A stretch of 51,528 bases of DNA from an uncultured bacterium (GTDB taxonomy: Bacteria; Bacillota_I; Bacilli_A; RFN20; CAG-826), in assembly GCA_949299195.1 (NCBI GenBank), contig CASFZN010000010.1, forward strand, positions 1-51,528. The letters run 5' to 3'. Position 1 is the first letter of the stretch. Each line of letters begins with the position of its first letter. Made by a program: the position numbers and the translations under genes. The notes below the pieces were generated by a model. It saw nothing but the letters and a program-made list of their open reading frames with translations, searched no databases and was not told the origin of the DNA. Positions 8,931 to 17,812 of the stretch are shown one piece after another.

Positions 8931-9343
8931 AATATTATTTCCCTTTCCTCAACAAAAATATTGTTTTTAATATAAAAATTAAAAATAATTTTTTTAGTAT
9001 CTAAAATTAATTACTTTTTATATAAAACGTTTATCTAATATTTTAATATAACAAATTAAATTATTTAAACACCTAAAATAATTGATATTTATAATACTTT
9101 TTAAGGTTTTTAATTTGTTATTTATATATAACTTATTAATATTAATTAATTAATTAATAAGAAATAAAGATTAAGTATTTATATATATTTACTTAAATTT
9201 ATTTTTTTATAAATTATTTATTAACCACTAACTAAATAATTTTAAATAAATTTAAGAATCATATTTTTATAGATACCGATAATAATTTTAGCATTAAACT
9301 TTGATAAAAAATAGAAAAAAGAATAATAGAATTAGATTTCTTT
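8931..9343. other. AT-rich intergenic region, nothing recognised
   Basis: 413 bases, almost entirely A and T, between rny and the downstream end of the esterase gene. I see no coding frame, RNA gene or clear hairpin beyond simple TTAATTAA-type runs. It presumably contains the rny promoter. Confidence 0.5.
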
Positions 9344-10405
9344 TTATTCATTTAAAAAGAAATCTCTTTGTAACTTATTAAATTCTTTACTTTTTTCTAA
9401 ATCTGGATGTCTAACATTAAAGACATGGATATGAGAATCATCATGACTTATATAAGAAACATGATTTAGATTATATTTTTCAAAATCTTTAATTAGTCTT
9501 TCACTTTGATAATAGTATGAATGATCTCCAATAGAGGCAAGAATAATGGTTTTAGGATAATTCGAGAGTGTTCCTTCTTCTTTTAATAGATCAAATATTT
9601 CATTAGGTTCAGAATAATTATATATATTATTTTTTTCAAAGTTTTTACCTAATAACATTCTTTTCATGGAATATAATCCGATTTTAGTAAATCTTTCATT
9701 ATTTTTGATATATCCTAAATCTTTAATATATGGAGTAGCATGATTTAAACATATTCCATGTATTGGATAATATTTAATAGTATCATCGTTTAAATCATAG
9801 ATATCTTTTAATCTATTAGAAGTAAGGATAGCACTATAAAGGAATGTAAGTTCTCCTCCAGCACTATCACCATTTAAATAAAGATGGTCCATATCTAAAA
9901 GATATTTATCTTTATTTAAATATAAGTGTTCAATCATTTTATTAATATCAAATAATTGGTTAATTAGTTTTGCTTTAAAGGCGAGAGTATAGTTAAAAGA
10001 GATGACATTAAAACCAAGTTTAGCCATATAATGACAAAAAGTATTATTTAATTCTTTATTTCCATAAGCCCAACCTCCTCCATGGACTTCAAGTAAGGTT
10101 GGTCTTATTTTCTTTTCTTTATCATAATAAATATTAAATGATATCTTTTTAGATTTACGGAATTTATGAAAAGGCACTTCAAAAGTATGGGTTTCTTTAA
10201 TAATTCCATCAGGAAGAGTTTGGCTTTTAGCGATAGCCTTATCCTTTTTATCAACGTCTCTCCATAATTTTCGATATACTTGTTTAAATAAAAAATACTT
10301 CATATTTAAGAATATAGATAATTTTTTAATAAAATTAAAGTCTTTTTTATTAATTTTATCGATAATTATCGCGTATTTAATACCTACGATTTTTATAAAT
10401 GACAT
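9344..10405 (-). CDS. Alpha/beta-hydrolase, HSL-type esterase/lipase
   Basis: Predicted serine esterase of the hormone-sensitive-lipase group. The oxyanion motif HGGGWAYG is near residue 109, the nucleophile elbow GDSAGG near 180, an acid region ASIGDHSYYY near 294, and a candidate catalytic His in SHDDSHIHVF near 327. No signal peptide. The first ATG has no convincing ribosome binding site; a second ATG 34 codons in (residue MKYFLFKQ) is an alternative start that would give about 319 aa and keep the whole hydrolase fold. The palindrome CGATAATTATCG lies inside the doubtful N-terminal part. Substrate unknown. The gene sits alone between recA and rny, where Bacillus has none, so it is an insertion in an otherwise conserved block. 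Confidence 0.8.
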   Translation of the reverse strand: MSFIKIVGIKYAIIIDKINKKDFNFIKKLSIFLNMKYFLFKQVYRKLWRDVDKKDKAIAKSQTLPDGIIKETHTFEVPFHKFRKSKKISFNIYYDKEKKIRPTLLEVHGGGWAYGNKELNNTFCHYMAKLGFNVISFNYTLAFKAKLINQLFDINKMIEHLYLNKDKYLLDMDHLYLNGDSAGGELTFLYSAILTSNRLKDIYDLNDDTIKYYPIHGICLNHATPYIKDLGYIKNNERFTKIGLYSMKRMLLGKNFEKNNIYNYSEPNEIFDLLKEEGTLSNYPKTIILASIGDHSYYYQSERLIKDFEKYNLNHVSYISHDDSHIHVFNVRHPDLEKSKEFNKLQRDFFLNE

Positions 10406-10493
10406 TACACTAGATTATCCCGTTTTAAATAAAATAACGAATAATTCATTAAAATAGTAGGTATTAAAAATATTGATTGATAATTAGTCAACT

Positions 10494-11830
10494 TTACCAA
10501 TCAATGTAATTTGTTTCATTAAAGAATCTTCTTAATAAGAAAGATAAAGAATAAGGGAAAGTAAAGATTTTACCATCAAAACCAATGTTATTTTGTGATA
10601 ACTTAACTCCATATTTTATATTTTCCTTCTCTAATACCTTATTTAACGATTTGGTTCTTCCATTTTTTACTTTAACTTCAATTGGAACTATTTCATTTTT
10701 AACTCTAATAACAAAATCTAATTCAATAGTTGCATCATTTGAAGCATAGAAAAACAAATCTTTATATCCTGATTTAATTAAAGCTTCGCTAACTACATTT
10801 TCAAATAAAACTCCGTTATAAATATTAAAGTTATTATTAACTAGATAGTCTTTTTTTTGTTTCTTCATCAAGTGAAGCTAAAAGTAATGATGTATCTTCA
10901 TAATAAACCCTAAAATTATTATTAATTTCATTTCCTTTTAAAGGCAAAGTTAAATCTTTTATGTTGTAGGCAACATTAATGACGCCAGCTTCTTTTACCA
11001 ACCTTCGCACCCTCGATATTCACGATATCTTGCTCTGTATGGTAATTTTTCTAAATTGGAACTTGTGATTTTCTTTAGCAAGTTGAGGGGTAATATGTAT
11101 AAAAAAATTTTAATTCTTGAAATATTCAACCCTACTACATATTTAGTAATATCTTCTTCATAATCTCGATATAGTTGTTCTTGTTTTTTAAATATATTTA
11201 TAAAATTTCCTTGTTTTATATAAGTGTTAACTTGATCTATCATGCCATCACAATAAATATATCCAGTTAATAAATCATTCAATTTAATTAAAATAGAGTT
11301 TGGAAGCGGTTTTAATTTCTTCGTAAAACTGAAAAAATATTCAATATCTTCATCTTTATAACCTTTTACCCATAGAAATTCTTCAAAATCTAAAGAATAC
11401 ATGATGTAATCAGTTTTAAATCCCACTGAAACACTTGTTATATTTTGATAATTAATACCAAGTAATGATCCTGAACAAATGACATCATAGTCTTCTTGCT
11501 CTTTAAAGAATTTTAAATATGTTAAAACTTTCGGAAAAGCTTGAACCTCATCAAAAAAGATTAGTGTTTTTTTAGGCACAAATTTGCAGTTTTTATTTAA
11601 AATAGAATTTCTCTTAAAATATTGTTAACGTTTTTGCTTTCGATAACTATCTTATATTTTGCACCAAAAATAAAATTAATTTCGACTAAATTTTTGTAAT
11701 TTTTCTTTCCCAAAATTTCTAATTGAAGTCGTTTTTTCCAATTTGCCTACTTTCTCTTATAATAAGAGGTAATTTTTCCTTACTTTCTTTCCAATCACAT
11801 AAAAATTTATCAATTTTTCCTTTTTAACAA
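10494..11830 (-). pseudogene. Frameshifted AAA_14/DUF4143 ATPase gene
   Basis: Three pieces of one gene in different frames. The 5' piece (about 11830-11600) reads FLCDWKESKEKLPLIIRESRQIGK, the family N-terminus up to a damaged P-loop (normally G-x-R-Q-V-G-K-T). The middle piece (11579-10995) carries Walker B TLIFFDEVQ, CSGSLLGI and the linker. After a frameshift near 11000 the sequence continues as RLVKEAGVINVAYN and then FRVYYEDTSLLLASL, and a third piece (10871-10494) carries LFENVVSEALIKSGY and VEIKVKNGRTKSL, the DUF4143 nuclease-like end. I see no intact start. Recent decay is likely, because each piece is still well conserved. Confidence 0.8.
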
Positions 11831-12017
11831 GGGCGAAAAACTCACATTTTTGTAATTAATTTATTGTAAATTTACACATTTTTCGTAAAAATTCAGAGAA
11901 ATAATTTCATTTCAAAAATTATAAAAATGCGATAAATATCGTTATTTTTATGATTAATGTGGTTTAAAACTACCATTTGAGCATAATTTAAAAGCCCAAA
12001 GGGTAATAGTTTTATTT

Positions 12018-13172
12018 TTATGAGGTTATTTTATCGTTTGGTAAAGGTAAATCATCGACATTATCAATCTCAATATAATCAGGAGATGGGGTTAATTTAT
12101 TTTCATAATTGATCTTGCCTTCTTTTTTAAGTCTCATTCTTTCTTCTTTTCTAAGTCTTATGACTTCAGCTTTGATTTCTTCATAAATATTTGGGTTTTC
12201 CATTAAGAATTTTTTAGCAGTTTCTCTACCTTGCCCCATTCTTTCGCCCTTATAGTCATACCATGCACCAGATTTAGTAATTAAATTATGTTTAATTCCT
12301 AAATCTAATAATTCACCTTCTTTAGAGATTCCTTTTCCATAAATAATATCGAGTTTAATAGATTTAAATGGAGGTGCTACTTTGTTTTTAACAATCTTGA
12401 TATTAACAGTATTACCAATAACATTAATACCTTCTTTGATAGCTTCGCTTCTTCTAATATCCATTCTTATAGATGCATAGAATTTTAAAGCTCTTCCTCC
12501 AGTAGTTGTTTCATTGTTTCCATAAATTACTCCAACCTTATCTCTAAGTTGGTTGATAAAAATAATGGTAGTATTGGTTTTAGATAATACACCTGTAATT
12601 TTTCTTAAAGCTTTTGACATCATTCTTGCTTGAAGTCCAACTGAAGCATCAACCATATTTCCTACTAATTCAGATTGAGGAACAAGTGCAGCAACCGAAT
12701 CAACTACAATTAAGTCAAAACAGGCACTTTTGGTTAAATGTTCTACAATTTCTAAGGCTTCTTCGCCACTATCTGGTTGTGATAAGACGAGTTTATCGAT
12801 TTGAATACCAATATTTTCGCTATATTCCGGATCGATGGTATTCTCAACATCAATAAACGCACATAATCCACCGTTTTTTTGAACTGCTGCGATAGCTTCT
12901 AAGGCTAAAGTAGTCTTACCACTACTTTCAGGACCATAGATTTCTATAATCCTTCCTTTTGGATAACCTCCTACTCCTAAAGCCTCATCTAAAAGAATCG
13001 AACCACTAGGAATAGTGTCGGTTTCAATGTAGCTTTTTTCCCCTAAAATCATAATCGAACCATTTCCATAGTTTGATTTAATGTCTTTTAAGACATCGGC
13101 TACTTTACTTTCTTTGCTAACTACTTCGTTAGGATTTACTTTTTTAGTTTTAGTTTCTTTATTAGATCCCAT
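12018..13172 (-). CDS. recA: Recombinase RecA
   Basis: Strand-exchange ATPase for homologous recombination and SOS induction. Walker A GPESSGKT is at residues 80-87, Walker B is [10 protein letters not shown], then loops with NQLRDKVGV and [10 protein letters not shown]. 384 aa is slightly long because of an N-terminal extension of about 20 residues rich in Lys and Thr. The AGG codon in KGRIIEIYG encodes the conserved Arg, evidence that AGG is still Arg in this organism. The best Shine-Dalgarno (GGAGG at 13206-13210) is about 33 bases from the ATG, unusually far, and a stop codon blocks an upstream start in frame. The promoter region is nearly duplicated at 43790. Downstream, toward 12000, a weak hairpin with AAAACTA/TAGTTTT may terminate transcription. 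Confidence 0.98.
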   Translation of the reverse strand: MGSNKETKTKKVNPNEVVSKESKVADVLKDIKSNYGNGSIMILGEKSYIETDTIPSGSILLDEALGVGGYPKGRIIEIYGPESSGKTTLALEAIAAVQKNGGLCAFIDVENTIDPEYSENIGIQIDKLVLSQPDSGEEALEIVEHLTKSACFDLIVVDSVAALVPQSELVGNMVDASVGLQARMMSKALRKITGVLSKTNTTIIFINQLRDKVGVIYGNNETTTGGRALKFYASIRMDIRRSEAIKEGINVIGNTVNIKIVKNKVAPPFKSIKLDIIYGKGISKEGELLDLGIKHNLITKSGAWYDYKGERMGQGRETAKKFLMENPNIYEEIKAEVIRLRKEERMRLKKEGKINYENKLTPSPDYIEIDNVDDLPLPNDKITS

Positions 13173-13210
13173 AATTTTTATTTTTTATTTTTAGATCTTT
13201 TATTTCCTCC

Positions 13211-13230
13211 TTATATACAAGAACGTTTTA
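13211..13230 (-). promoter_or_regulatory. recA promoter element shared with gene at 42578-43774
   Basis: The 20-mer here is identical to that at 43790-43809. On the minus strand it reads TAAAACGTTCTTGTATATAA and is followed by GGAGG. It contains AAAACGTTCTT, a near-palindrome (AARAACGTTYTT), and a -10-like TATATAA. Similarity between the two loci extends about 40 bases further upstream, through the cinA 3' end. Confidence 0.6.
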
Positions 13231-13240
13231 AAGAGGAAAA

Positions 13241-13741
13241 TTATTCACTTTTTTTAAAAATTTTTAAAATTTTTTCAAAAACTTGTTCAACTGCGTATTC
13301 TCTTAACTCGTTTCTTTCCATCATTGGTTTATAAATTTCATCGATAATTATCGTGTTTTTATATTTTATTCCAATATAGACAAGTCCTACTTTTGAATTT
13401 TCTTGACTTAAAGAATTTTTATCTACTAAAGGTCCAGCATTACCAGTAAAGGCAATAACGATATCAGTTTTAAACTTTTCATACCCTTTATTTAATAAAG
13501 TTTCGCAGCACTTTTTAGATACAACATCAACATTATCAAAATAATTAATATCAATACCTAATAATAACGATTTAGTTTCTTTATTATAAACTACTACTCC
13601 TCCTTTATAGATATTAGAAGCATGAGGAATAGATACAATAGAAGATGCTGCTAAGCCACCAGTAAAAGATTCAACCGTAGAAATAGTTAAATTATTTTTA
13701 ATAAGAGTATTTACAAATTCTTTAATTAGTTCGTTATTCAT
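13241..13741 (-). CDS. pncC: CinA C-terminal domain / nicotinamide-nucleotide amidohydrolase
   Basis: Single-domain protein of 166 aa matching the CinA C-terminal (PncC) family, which deamidates nicotinamide mononucleotide to nicotinate mononucleotide. Family motifs are TVESFTGGLAASSI near residue 20, YKGGVVVYN near 45, and AFTGNAGP near 105. Full-length CinA also has an N-terminal MoCF-like domain; that is absent here, so this is the stand-alone form in the place where Bacillus has cinA, between pgsA and recA. It is 31 bases after pgsA and 68 before recA. The palindrome CGATAATTATCG lies in its coding sequence (13342-13353). Confidence 0.88.
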   Translation of the reverse strand: MNNELIKEFVNTLIKNNLTISTVESFTGGLAASSIVSIPHASNIYKGGVVVYNKETKSLLLGIDINYFDNVDVVSKKCCETLLNKGYEKFKTDIVIAFTGNAGPLVDKNSLSQENSKVGLVYIGIKYKNTIIIDEIYKPMMERNELREYAVEQVFEKILKIFKKSE

Positions 13742-13772
13742 AAACTTAATTAAATTATATTATAAATATAAA

Positions 13773-14471
13773 TTAATTATTCTCATTATTATCATCTAAA
13801 AAGACTTTATAGTTATCTTTTAAATAAACAAACATTGATAATAGTGAGAAGAATGTTGTGATATATGCGAATATATCTGCGATATGTAAAAGGCGAGGGA
13901 AATTATAATCAAATAATGAGAATGGGAAACCATTTAATAAATATAATGAAATAGTAATCATTTGAGTAACGGTTTTAATTTTTCCATAGTAATTAGCTGC
14001 AATAACCATTTGTTTTTTAGCGCCAACTAATCTTAAAGCATCAATTACTAAATCTCTAATAATCATTATAATTACGAGGAAAAATGGAAAAGTTAAGTGG
14101 TTATTAGTTTCACTAGTTAAACTAGAGAAATTAATAATTGTAAAAATCATCATTCCATTAACTAACATCTTATCTGCTAGTGGATCTAAGAATTTTCCTA
14201 AATCTGTAACTAAATTTAATTTTCTAGCTAAATGACCATCTAAAAAGTCAGTTAATGAAGCTACTAAAAATACTACTAAAATGATTAAGTTGATTAAATT
14301 TACATAGATATTTTTATCTTTATCAATATAAAGATTATATTGAGAGATATCGATTACTTTATAACTATCTAAATAGTAAAGAATAAAGACCGAAATCAAT
14401 AATAAGATTGCAAGAATTATTCTAGAAATAGTAATTTTAGTAGGTAGATTTACTTTTAATTTTTTGCCCAT
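13773..14471 (-). CDS. pgsA: CDP-diacylglycerol--glycerol-3-phosphate 3-phosphatidyltransferase
   Basis: Integral membrane enzyme that makes phosphatidylglycerol phosphate. The CDP-alcohol phosphotransferase motif is present: DFLDGHLARKLNLVTDLG continuing FLDPLADK (D-G-x2-A-R-x8-G-x3-D-x3-D), near residues 80-105. At least four hydrophobic helices are visible. I chose the ATG at 14471 because AAGGGG lies 8 bases upstream; a GTG three codons earlier lies on that ribosome binding site. It heads the pgsA-cinA-recA run. The perfect 20-base palindrome with core CACGTG at 14538-14557 is upstream and may be an operator. Confidence 0.93.
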   Translation of the reverse strand: MGKKLKVNLPTKITISRIILAILLLISVFILYYLDSYKVIDISQYNLYIDKDKNIYVNLINLIILVVFLVASLTDFLDGHLARKLNLVTDLGKFLDPLADKMLVNGMMIFTIINFSSLTSETNNHLTFPFFLVIIMIIRDLVIDALRLVGAKKQMVIAANYYGKIKTVTQMITISLYLLNGFPFSLFDYNFPRLLHIADIFAYITTFFSLLSMFVYLKDNYKVFLDDNNENN

Positions 14472-14537
14472 ATGTAACACCCCTTTTAATTTAATGCTTA
14501 TTAATTATTTTAGTAAAATGTCATATTTTTTATTATA

Positions 14538-14557
14538 AAGTTTCCACGTGGAAACTT
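14538..14557. promoter_or_regulatory. Perfect 20-bp palindrome with CACGTG core
   Basis: AAGTTTCCACGTGGAAACTT is perfectly self-complementary, about 67 bases before pgsA. A related dyad, GTTTACACGTGAAAAC, lies at 50244-50259. Both are close to copies of the TTTATTTCTTACTAAG repeat. It may be a binding site for a dimeric regulator. Confidence 0.6.
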
Positions 14558-14634
14558 ATTTTATCGATATTTATCGTATTCTTTTTTATAAATTAAAAAT
14601 TTTTAATACCGGTAATTTTAATGCTTACTTTAAT

Positions 14635-14678
14635 GCTTAGTAAGAAATAAACTATCTAAATTTTATTTCTTACTAAGC
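14635..14678. repeat. 17-bp perfect inverted repeat downstream of RNase P RNA
   Basis: GCTTAGTAAGAAATAAA (14635-14651) and its exact complement (14662-14678) are separated by 10 bases, ending 7 bases from the 3' end of the RNase P RNA. It could form its terminator, although no good T-tract follows. The right arm plus neighbouring TTTTAATGCTTACT recurs downstream of pgi (50226-50300). Confidence 0.65.
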
Positions 14679-14684
14679 AATAAA

Positions 14685-15081
14685 CTTTTAGTCTATAAGC
14701 CATGTTCTGTTATTTCATACAATCATTTATCTAACTATATAAATAGCTACAAATAAGTCTTATATAAATGTTACTTTATCAATGCGACTCATTTATCTCC
14801 CCTACCAATATTTGGGTTTCTCGCTTATGGGGTTTACCAACGTTTCATAATATATATTTCTATATATCTCGTCTCTGTGGCACTTTATCCATCTTTAATC
14901 ATATTAACTTAATAACTTAGATCATCGACAGGCCGTTACCTATTTTAAATAAGTACCTAGATTTATCTTTTATCTTCTAGCATAAACACTATATTCATCT
15001 TTAGAATATGCGAGCATGGACTTTCCTCTATTATTAATATTAATTAAATAATATTAATAACAGCGATTGCACGACTAAAAG
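14685..15081 (-). ncRNA. rnpB: RNase P RNA, class B
   Basis: Catalytic RNA that matures tRNA 5' ends. On the minus strand I see the universally conserved pieces in order: AATCGCTG, GAGGAAAGTCCATGCTCGCA, AGTGTTTATGCTAG, GTGCCACAGAGACGA, GGTAAACCCCATAAGCGAG, AAACCCAAATATTGGTAGGGGA, then AGATAAATGATTG and ACAGAACATGGCTTATAGAC. The layout matches the Bacillus type B RNA. The ends are set by the P1 helix: CTTTTAGTC at the 5' end (15073-15081) pairs with GACTAAAAG at the 3' end (14685-14693). The gene lies directly after a GpsB-like gene, as in Bacillus. Confidence 0.96.
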
Positions 15082-15100
15082 CATATAATTTTATCATTTA

Positions 15101-15472
15101 CTACTTAATTTTAGAAGGGTCTTCCTTTAACTCATAAAGTCTTTTTTCATATAATGCGCATCTTCTTAAAAGTTCCAAATTATTTAAGTTTCTTGATGCA
15201 CTAGAAAGATGAATATCTTCGTTATTTTCATGATTTTTAGAAGAATTAATCATTCCGTGTTTACTTTTATATTCTTCTTTAGGAGATGCTTTAATTCCTT
15301 TTTTAAGTTTTTCATTTTCTCCCCTTAAAGTATTAATTTCGTTATTAAAATATTCATAATCTTTGATGATTAAATCTAAAAACTCATCAACTTCTTTAGA
15401 GTCATAACCTTTAGAAGAAGGCAAAAAAACCTTATTTAAGATATCTTCTTTTGTAAAATTATTTTTCTTCAT
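15101..15472 (-). CDS. gpsB: GpsB/DivIVA-domain cell-division protein
   Basis: 123 aa. Residues 5-60 match the DivIVA/GpsB membrane-binding coiled coil: FTKEDILNKVF, then GYDSKEVDEFLDLIIKDYE, the family pattern in which a GYdxxeVDeFLD motif precedes a coiled coil. The rest is charged and probably disordered, with a short helical end. GpsB-type proteins link septal peptidoglycan synthesis to division in Firmicutes. Position next to rnpB agrees with Bacillus gpsB. The C-terminal half is not like Bacillus GpsB, so a general DivIVA-domain label is the safer reading. Confidence 0.82.
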   Translation of the reverse strand: MKKNNFTKEDILNKVFLPSSKGYDSKEVDEFLDLIIKDYEYFNNEINTLRGENEKLKKGIKASPKEEYKSKHGMINSSKNHENNEDIHLSSASRNLNNLELLRRCALYEKRLYELKEDPSKIK

Positions 15473-15863
15473 ATCCTTTATTTACCATCCTTAAAAATCA
15501 ATTATTATTTTTAAATCCTTAATATTATATTTTATTAATTTTAATTAATCTATATAGGTTGTGGGTAAAAGTAACTACTATTTGTTATAAGTTCCCAAAA
15601 ACTTCATAGTAAAGTTCATGGAGTAGATTATACTAGTCTCCAATTAATAAAAATATTTTAAAAACAAAGGTTTATAAAATATTTAATATTTACGATAATT
15701 ATCGACTATTTTAGATATTGAAAATATAAAATAATTTAAAATATAATTATTAAGAAAGAAGTTAATTAATATTTTTTATCTTTATTTACATTTCCTTGAT
15801 AGATTAATTAAAAAATATTTATTAACTTACTTTATTAATATAAATAATAGGAGGTTTTTAAAT
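15473..15863. other. Divergent intergenic region between gpsB and mgtE
   Basis: 390 bases serving as the shared upstream region of two divergent genes. It holds the palindrome CGATAATTATCG at 15693-15704 and a small hairpin of GGAG and CTCC near 15620-15641. I looked for the magnesium-sensing M-box riboswitch expected before some mgtE genes and did not recognise it. Confidence 0.5.
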
Positions 15864-17306
15864 ATGGAAAAAATTAATATTAATGAATTATTATCATTAT
15901 TAAAAGAAAAGAAATTCAAAGAAGTAAAAGAGATATTTGAAAACACCCCGATTATTGATATTAGTGATGAAGTTAATACTCTTGATGAAAATGAATTAAA
16001 CGAAAATATCACCTACTTACTCTATATTTTTAAAATAGTAAAACCTGAAATTAGTGCCGAATTTTTCTCTAATTTAAATAGTGAAATTCAATCAAAACTT
16101 ATCAATAGTCTTAATGATGAAGAAATTCAAAAGTTAGTAGAAATCTCTTCTAACGATGATTTAACCGACTTTATTTCTTATTGGCCAGCAAATGTAGTTA
16201 CTAAAATATTTAAAAATACATCTAAAAGTGACCGAGAAATCATCAACAAATTATTAGGTTATAAAGAAGATAGTGCCGGAAGCATCATGACTAGTGAATA
16301 TCTTACTTTACTTGATGATATGAAGGTAAAAGACGCAATTTCTTTAATTAGAAAGGAAGGCAGAAAAGCTGAAACTATCTATACTTTATTTGTTAAAAAC
16401 AATAGTTTTGATTTAGTAGGAGTTTTAGAGCTTGATGATTTAATTTTTGCTAATGAAGATTCTTTACTTAAAGACATTATTTCTAAAAACTACTTAACTT
16501 GTAATGTTGATGATGACCAAGAAGATGTCGCTAAAATCTTTAAGCGATACGATCTAAACGCTTTAGCAGTTTTAAATGAAGATAATAAACTTACAGGTAT
16601 TATCACAATTGATGATATTATGGACGTTATAGAAAAAGAAAAGAATGAAGATATTGAAGCTATGAATAAAGTTACTCCATTAGAACATTCTTATACTGAA
16701 ACTGGGGTATTTAAACTAGCTTTTAAGTGCATTCCTTGGCTTATTATCCTTATTGTATTTAATATAGGAAGTATGGTCTTACAAAACGAGTTCCAAGATA
16801 TCATCTCTTCTTTAGCGGTTGTATCAATATTTTTAACAATGGTTTGTGATTGTGCTGGAAATAGTGGCTCCCAAGCTTCTACTTTAATGATTAGAGGATT
16901 ATCAACCGGAGACTTTAAAACTGGCGATTTCTTTAAAATATTATGGAAGGAATTTAGAGTTGCTTTTATAACTGGAATTGTTGTTGCTATCTTTAACTTT
17001 TTATGGGTTTTATTCATGTTTAGTGTGCAAATTATCGATATTCAACCTGGAAATAGTGCTGGAGTTAATGACGATTTATTAACTTGGGTTGCTTTAAGTG
17101 GAATTGTTTCTTTAACACTATTTTTAAATATTATTCTTTCTAAAACTTTAGGACTTGTTTTAGTATTTGGTTTATCCAAATTTAAACTTGATCCTGCAGT
17201 TATAGCAGGACCAGCAATCACTACTGTTATGGATATCGTTTCTTTAGGAATTTATTTTGGAACATTATCGTGGGTATTAAGTAGTGGTTTATTAAGTGGA
17301 TTATAA
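15864..17306 (+). CDS. mgtE: Magnesium transporter MgtE
   Basis: Gated Mg2+ channel of the inner membrane. The N-terminal 130 residues are the MgtE_N superhelical domain. Two CBS domains follow (about 138-260, including GSIMTSEYLTL and DLNALAVLNEDNKLTGIITIDD). Five membrane helices follow from about residue 285, with the family signature CDCAGNSGSQASTLMIRGL near 330 lining the pore. Length 480 aa is slightly above the usual 450. A strong ribosome binding site AGGAGG precedes the ATG. Followed by a terminator at 17316-17360. Confidence 0.96.
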   Translation: MEKININELLSLLKEKKFKEVKEIFENTPIIDISDEVNTLDENELNENITYLLYIFKIVKPEISAEFFSNLNSEIQSKLINSLNDEEIQKLVEISSNDDLTDFISYWPANVVTKIFKNTSKSDREIINKLLGYKEDSAGSIMTSEYLTLLDDMKVKDAISLIRKEGRKAETIYTLFVKNNSFDLVGVLELDDLIFANEDSLLKDIISKNYLTCNVDDDQEDVAKIFKRYDLNALAVLNEDNKLTGIITIDDIMDVIEKEKNEDIEAMNKVTPLEHSYTETGVFKLAFKCIPWLIILIVFNIGSMVLQNEFQDIISSLAVVSIFLTMVCDCAGNSGSQASTLMIRGLSTGDFKTGDFFKILWKEFRVAFITGIVVAIFNFLWVLFMFSVQIIDIQPGNSAGVNDDLLTWVALSGIVSLTLFLNIILSKTLGLVLVFGLSKFKLDPAVIAGPAITTVMDIVSLGIYFGTLSWVLSSGLLSGL

Positions 17307-17315
17307 ATAAATATA

Positions 17316-17360
17316 TTTGATAGGGAATTAAATTGATAAAAATTTAAGGTCCCTATCAAA
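17316..17360 (+). terminator. Hairpin after mgtE
   Basis: TTTGATAGGGA (17316-17326) pairs with TCCCTATCAAA (17350-17360) around a 23-base loop. There is only a weak T-rich tail (TTAATTT). Confidence 0.55.
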
Positions 17361-17406
17361 TTAATTTGCTATAAAAGTTTCACTTTGCTATCATAATATA
17401 GCACTT

Positions 17407-17491
17407 GCGAGAATGGCGGAACTGGTAGACGCGTACGTTTGAGGGGCGTATAGGGCAACCTGTGTGAGTTCGATTCTCATTTCTCGCACCA
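17407..17491 (+). tRNA. tRNA-Leu(GAG)
   Basis: 85 nt including encoded CCA. The acceptor GCGAGAA pairs with TTCTCGC, the D-arm is GGTAGACG, the anticodon loop TTGAGGG has anticodon GAG, a long variable arm is present, and the T-loop is GTTCGATTC. It is a single gene with its own terminator. Confidence 0.95.
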
Positions 17492-17509
17492 AGTTTCAAG
17501 AAAAATAAG

Positions 17510-17532
17510 TACGACTGTTGTCGTATTTTTTT
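17510..17532 (+). terminator. Terminator of tRNA-Leu(GAG)
   Basis: TACGAC (17510-17515), TGTT loop, GTCGTA (17520-17525), then seven T residues, 18 bases after the tRNA. Confidence 0.9.
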
Positions 17533-17620
17533 AATATTTGTAACTATTTTTTATGGCGTAATTTATCGGAATTGAACTCTAATTATAATTTACACAAAAA
17601 ATAGGTAATAAAAATAAAAA

Positions 17621-17656
17621 AATCGCAAAAAAAGTGGGAATATTAGAAAATTGCGA
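17621..17656. repeat. 36-bp direct repeat, copy 1
   Basis: Identical over 36 bases to 17765-17800. Each copy begins AATCGCAA and ends TTGCGA, so it carries its own terminal inverted repeat and an AAGTGGGAATATTAG centre. The copies are 144 bases apart, start to start. Confidence 0.9.
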
Positions 17657-17733
17657 TTTTTAAATTTGATATAAAAAATAAATTTATAATTCAAAATAAT
17701 ACGGATATTTATCGACATTTTTATATTATTCTG

Positions 17734-17762
17734 TTGAACGATATTTTTTATAATGTTATAAT
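17734..17762 (+). promoter_or_regulatory. Sigma-A promoter of DUF4143 ATPase gene
   Basis: TTGAAC at 17734-17739, a 17-base spacer, then TATAAT at 17757-17762. The predicted transcription start (about 17769) falls inside the second 36-bp repeat, so a protein bound there would block initiation. Confidence 0.75.
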
Positions 17763-17764
17763 GG

Positions 17765-17800
17765 AATCGCAAAAAAAGTGGGAATATTAGAAAATTGCGA
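17765..17800. repeat. 36-bp direct repeat, copy 2, at the transcription start
   Basis: Exact second copy of 17621-17656, placed 2 bases after the -10 box and ending 12 bases before the ATG at 17813. This is an operator-like position. Confidence 0.9.
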
Positions 17801-17812
17801 CAGATTAATAAT

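Noticed and set aside
9344-10405. Esterase as part of the recA operon
   Set aside because: A decayed ATPase gene and over 400 bases on the other side isolate it; it probably has its own promoter.
12950-12970. AGG reassigned to Met (Enterosoma-type code)
   Set aside because: The conserved Arg in Rec[10 protein letters not shown] is encoded by AGG, so AGG remains Arg.
15257-15259. CCG on the plus strand inside the gpsB gene as a further CGG codon
   Set aside because: Translating the local sequence shows CAC GGA ATG (HGM), so the bases span two codons and are not a CGG codon.
15500-15863. M-box magnesium riboswitch before mgtE
   Set aside because: None of the conserved M-box strings are visible; only a small GGAG/CTCC hairpin.
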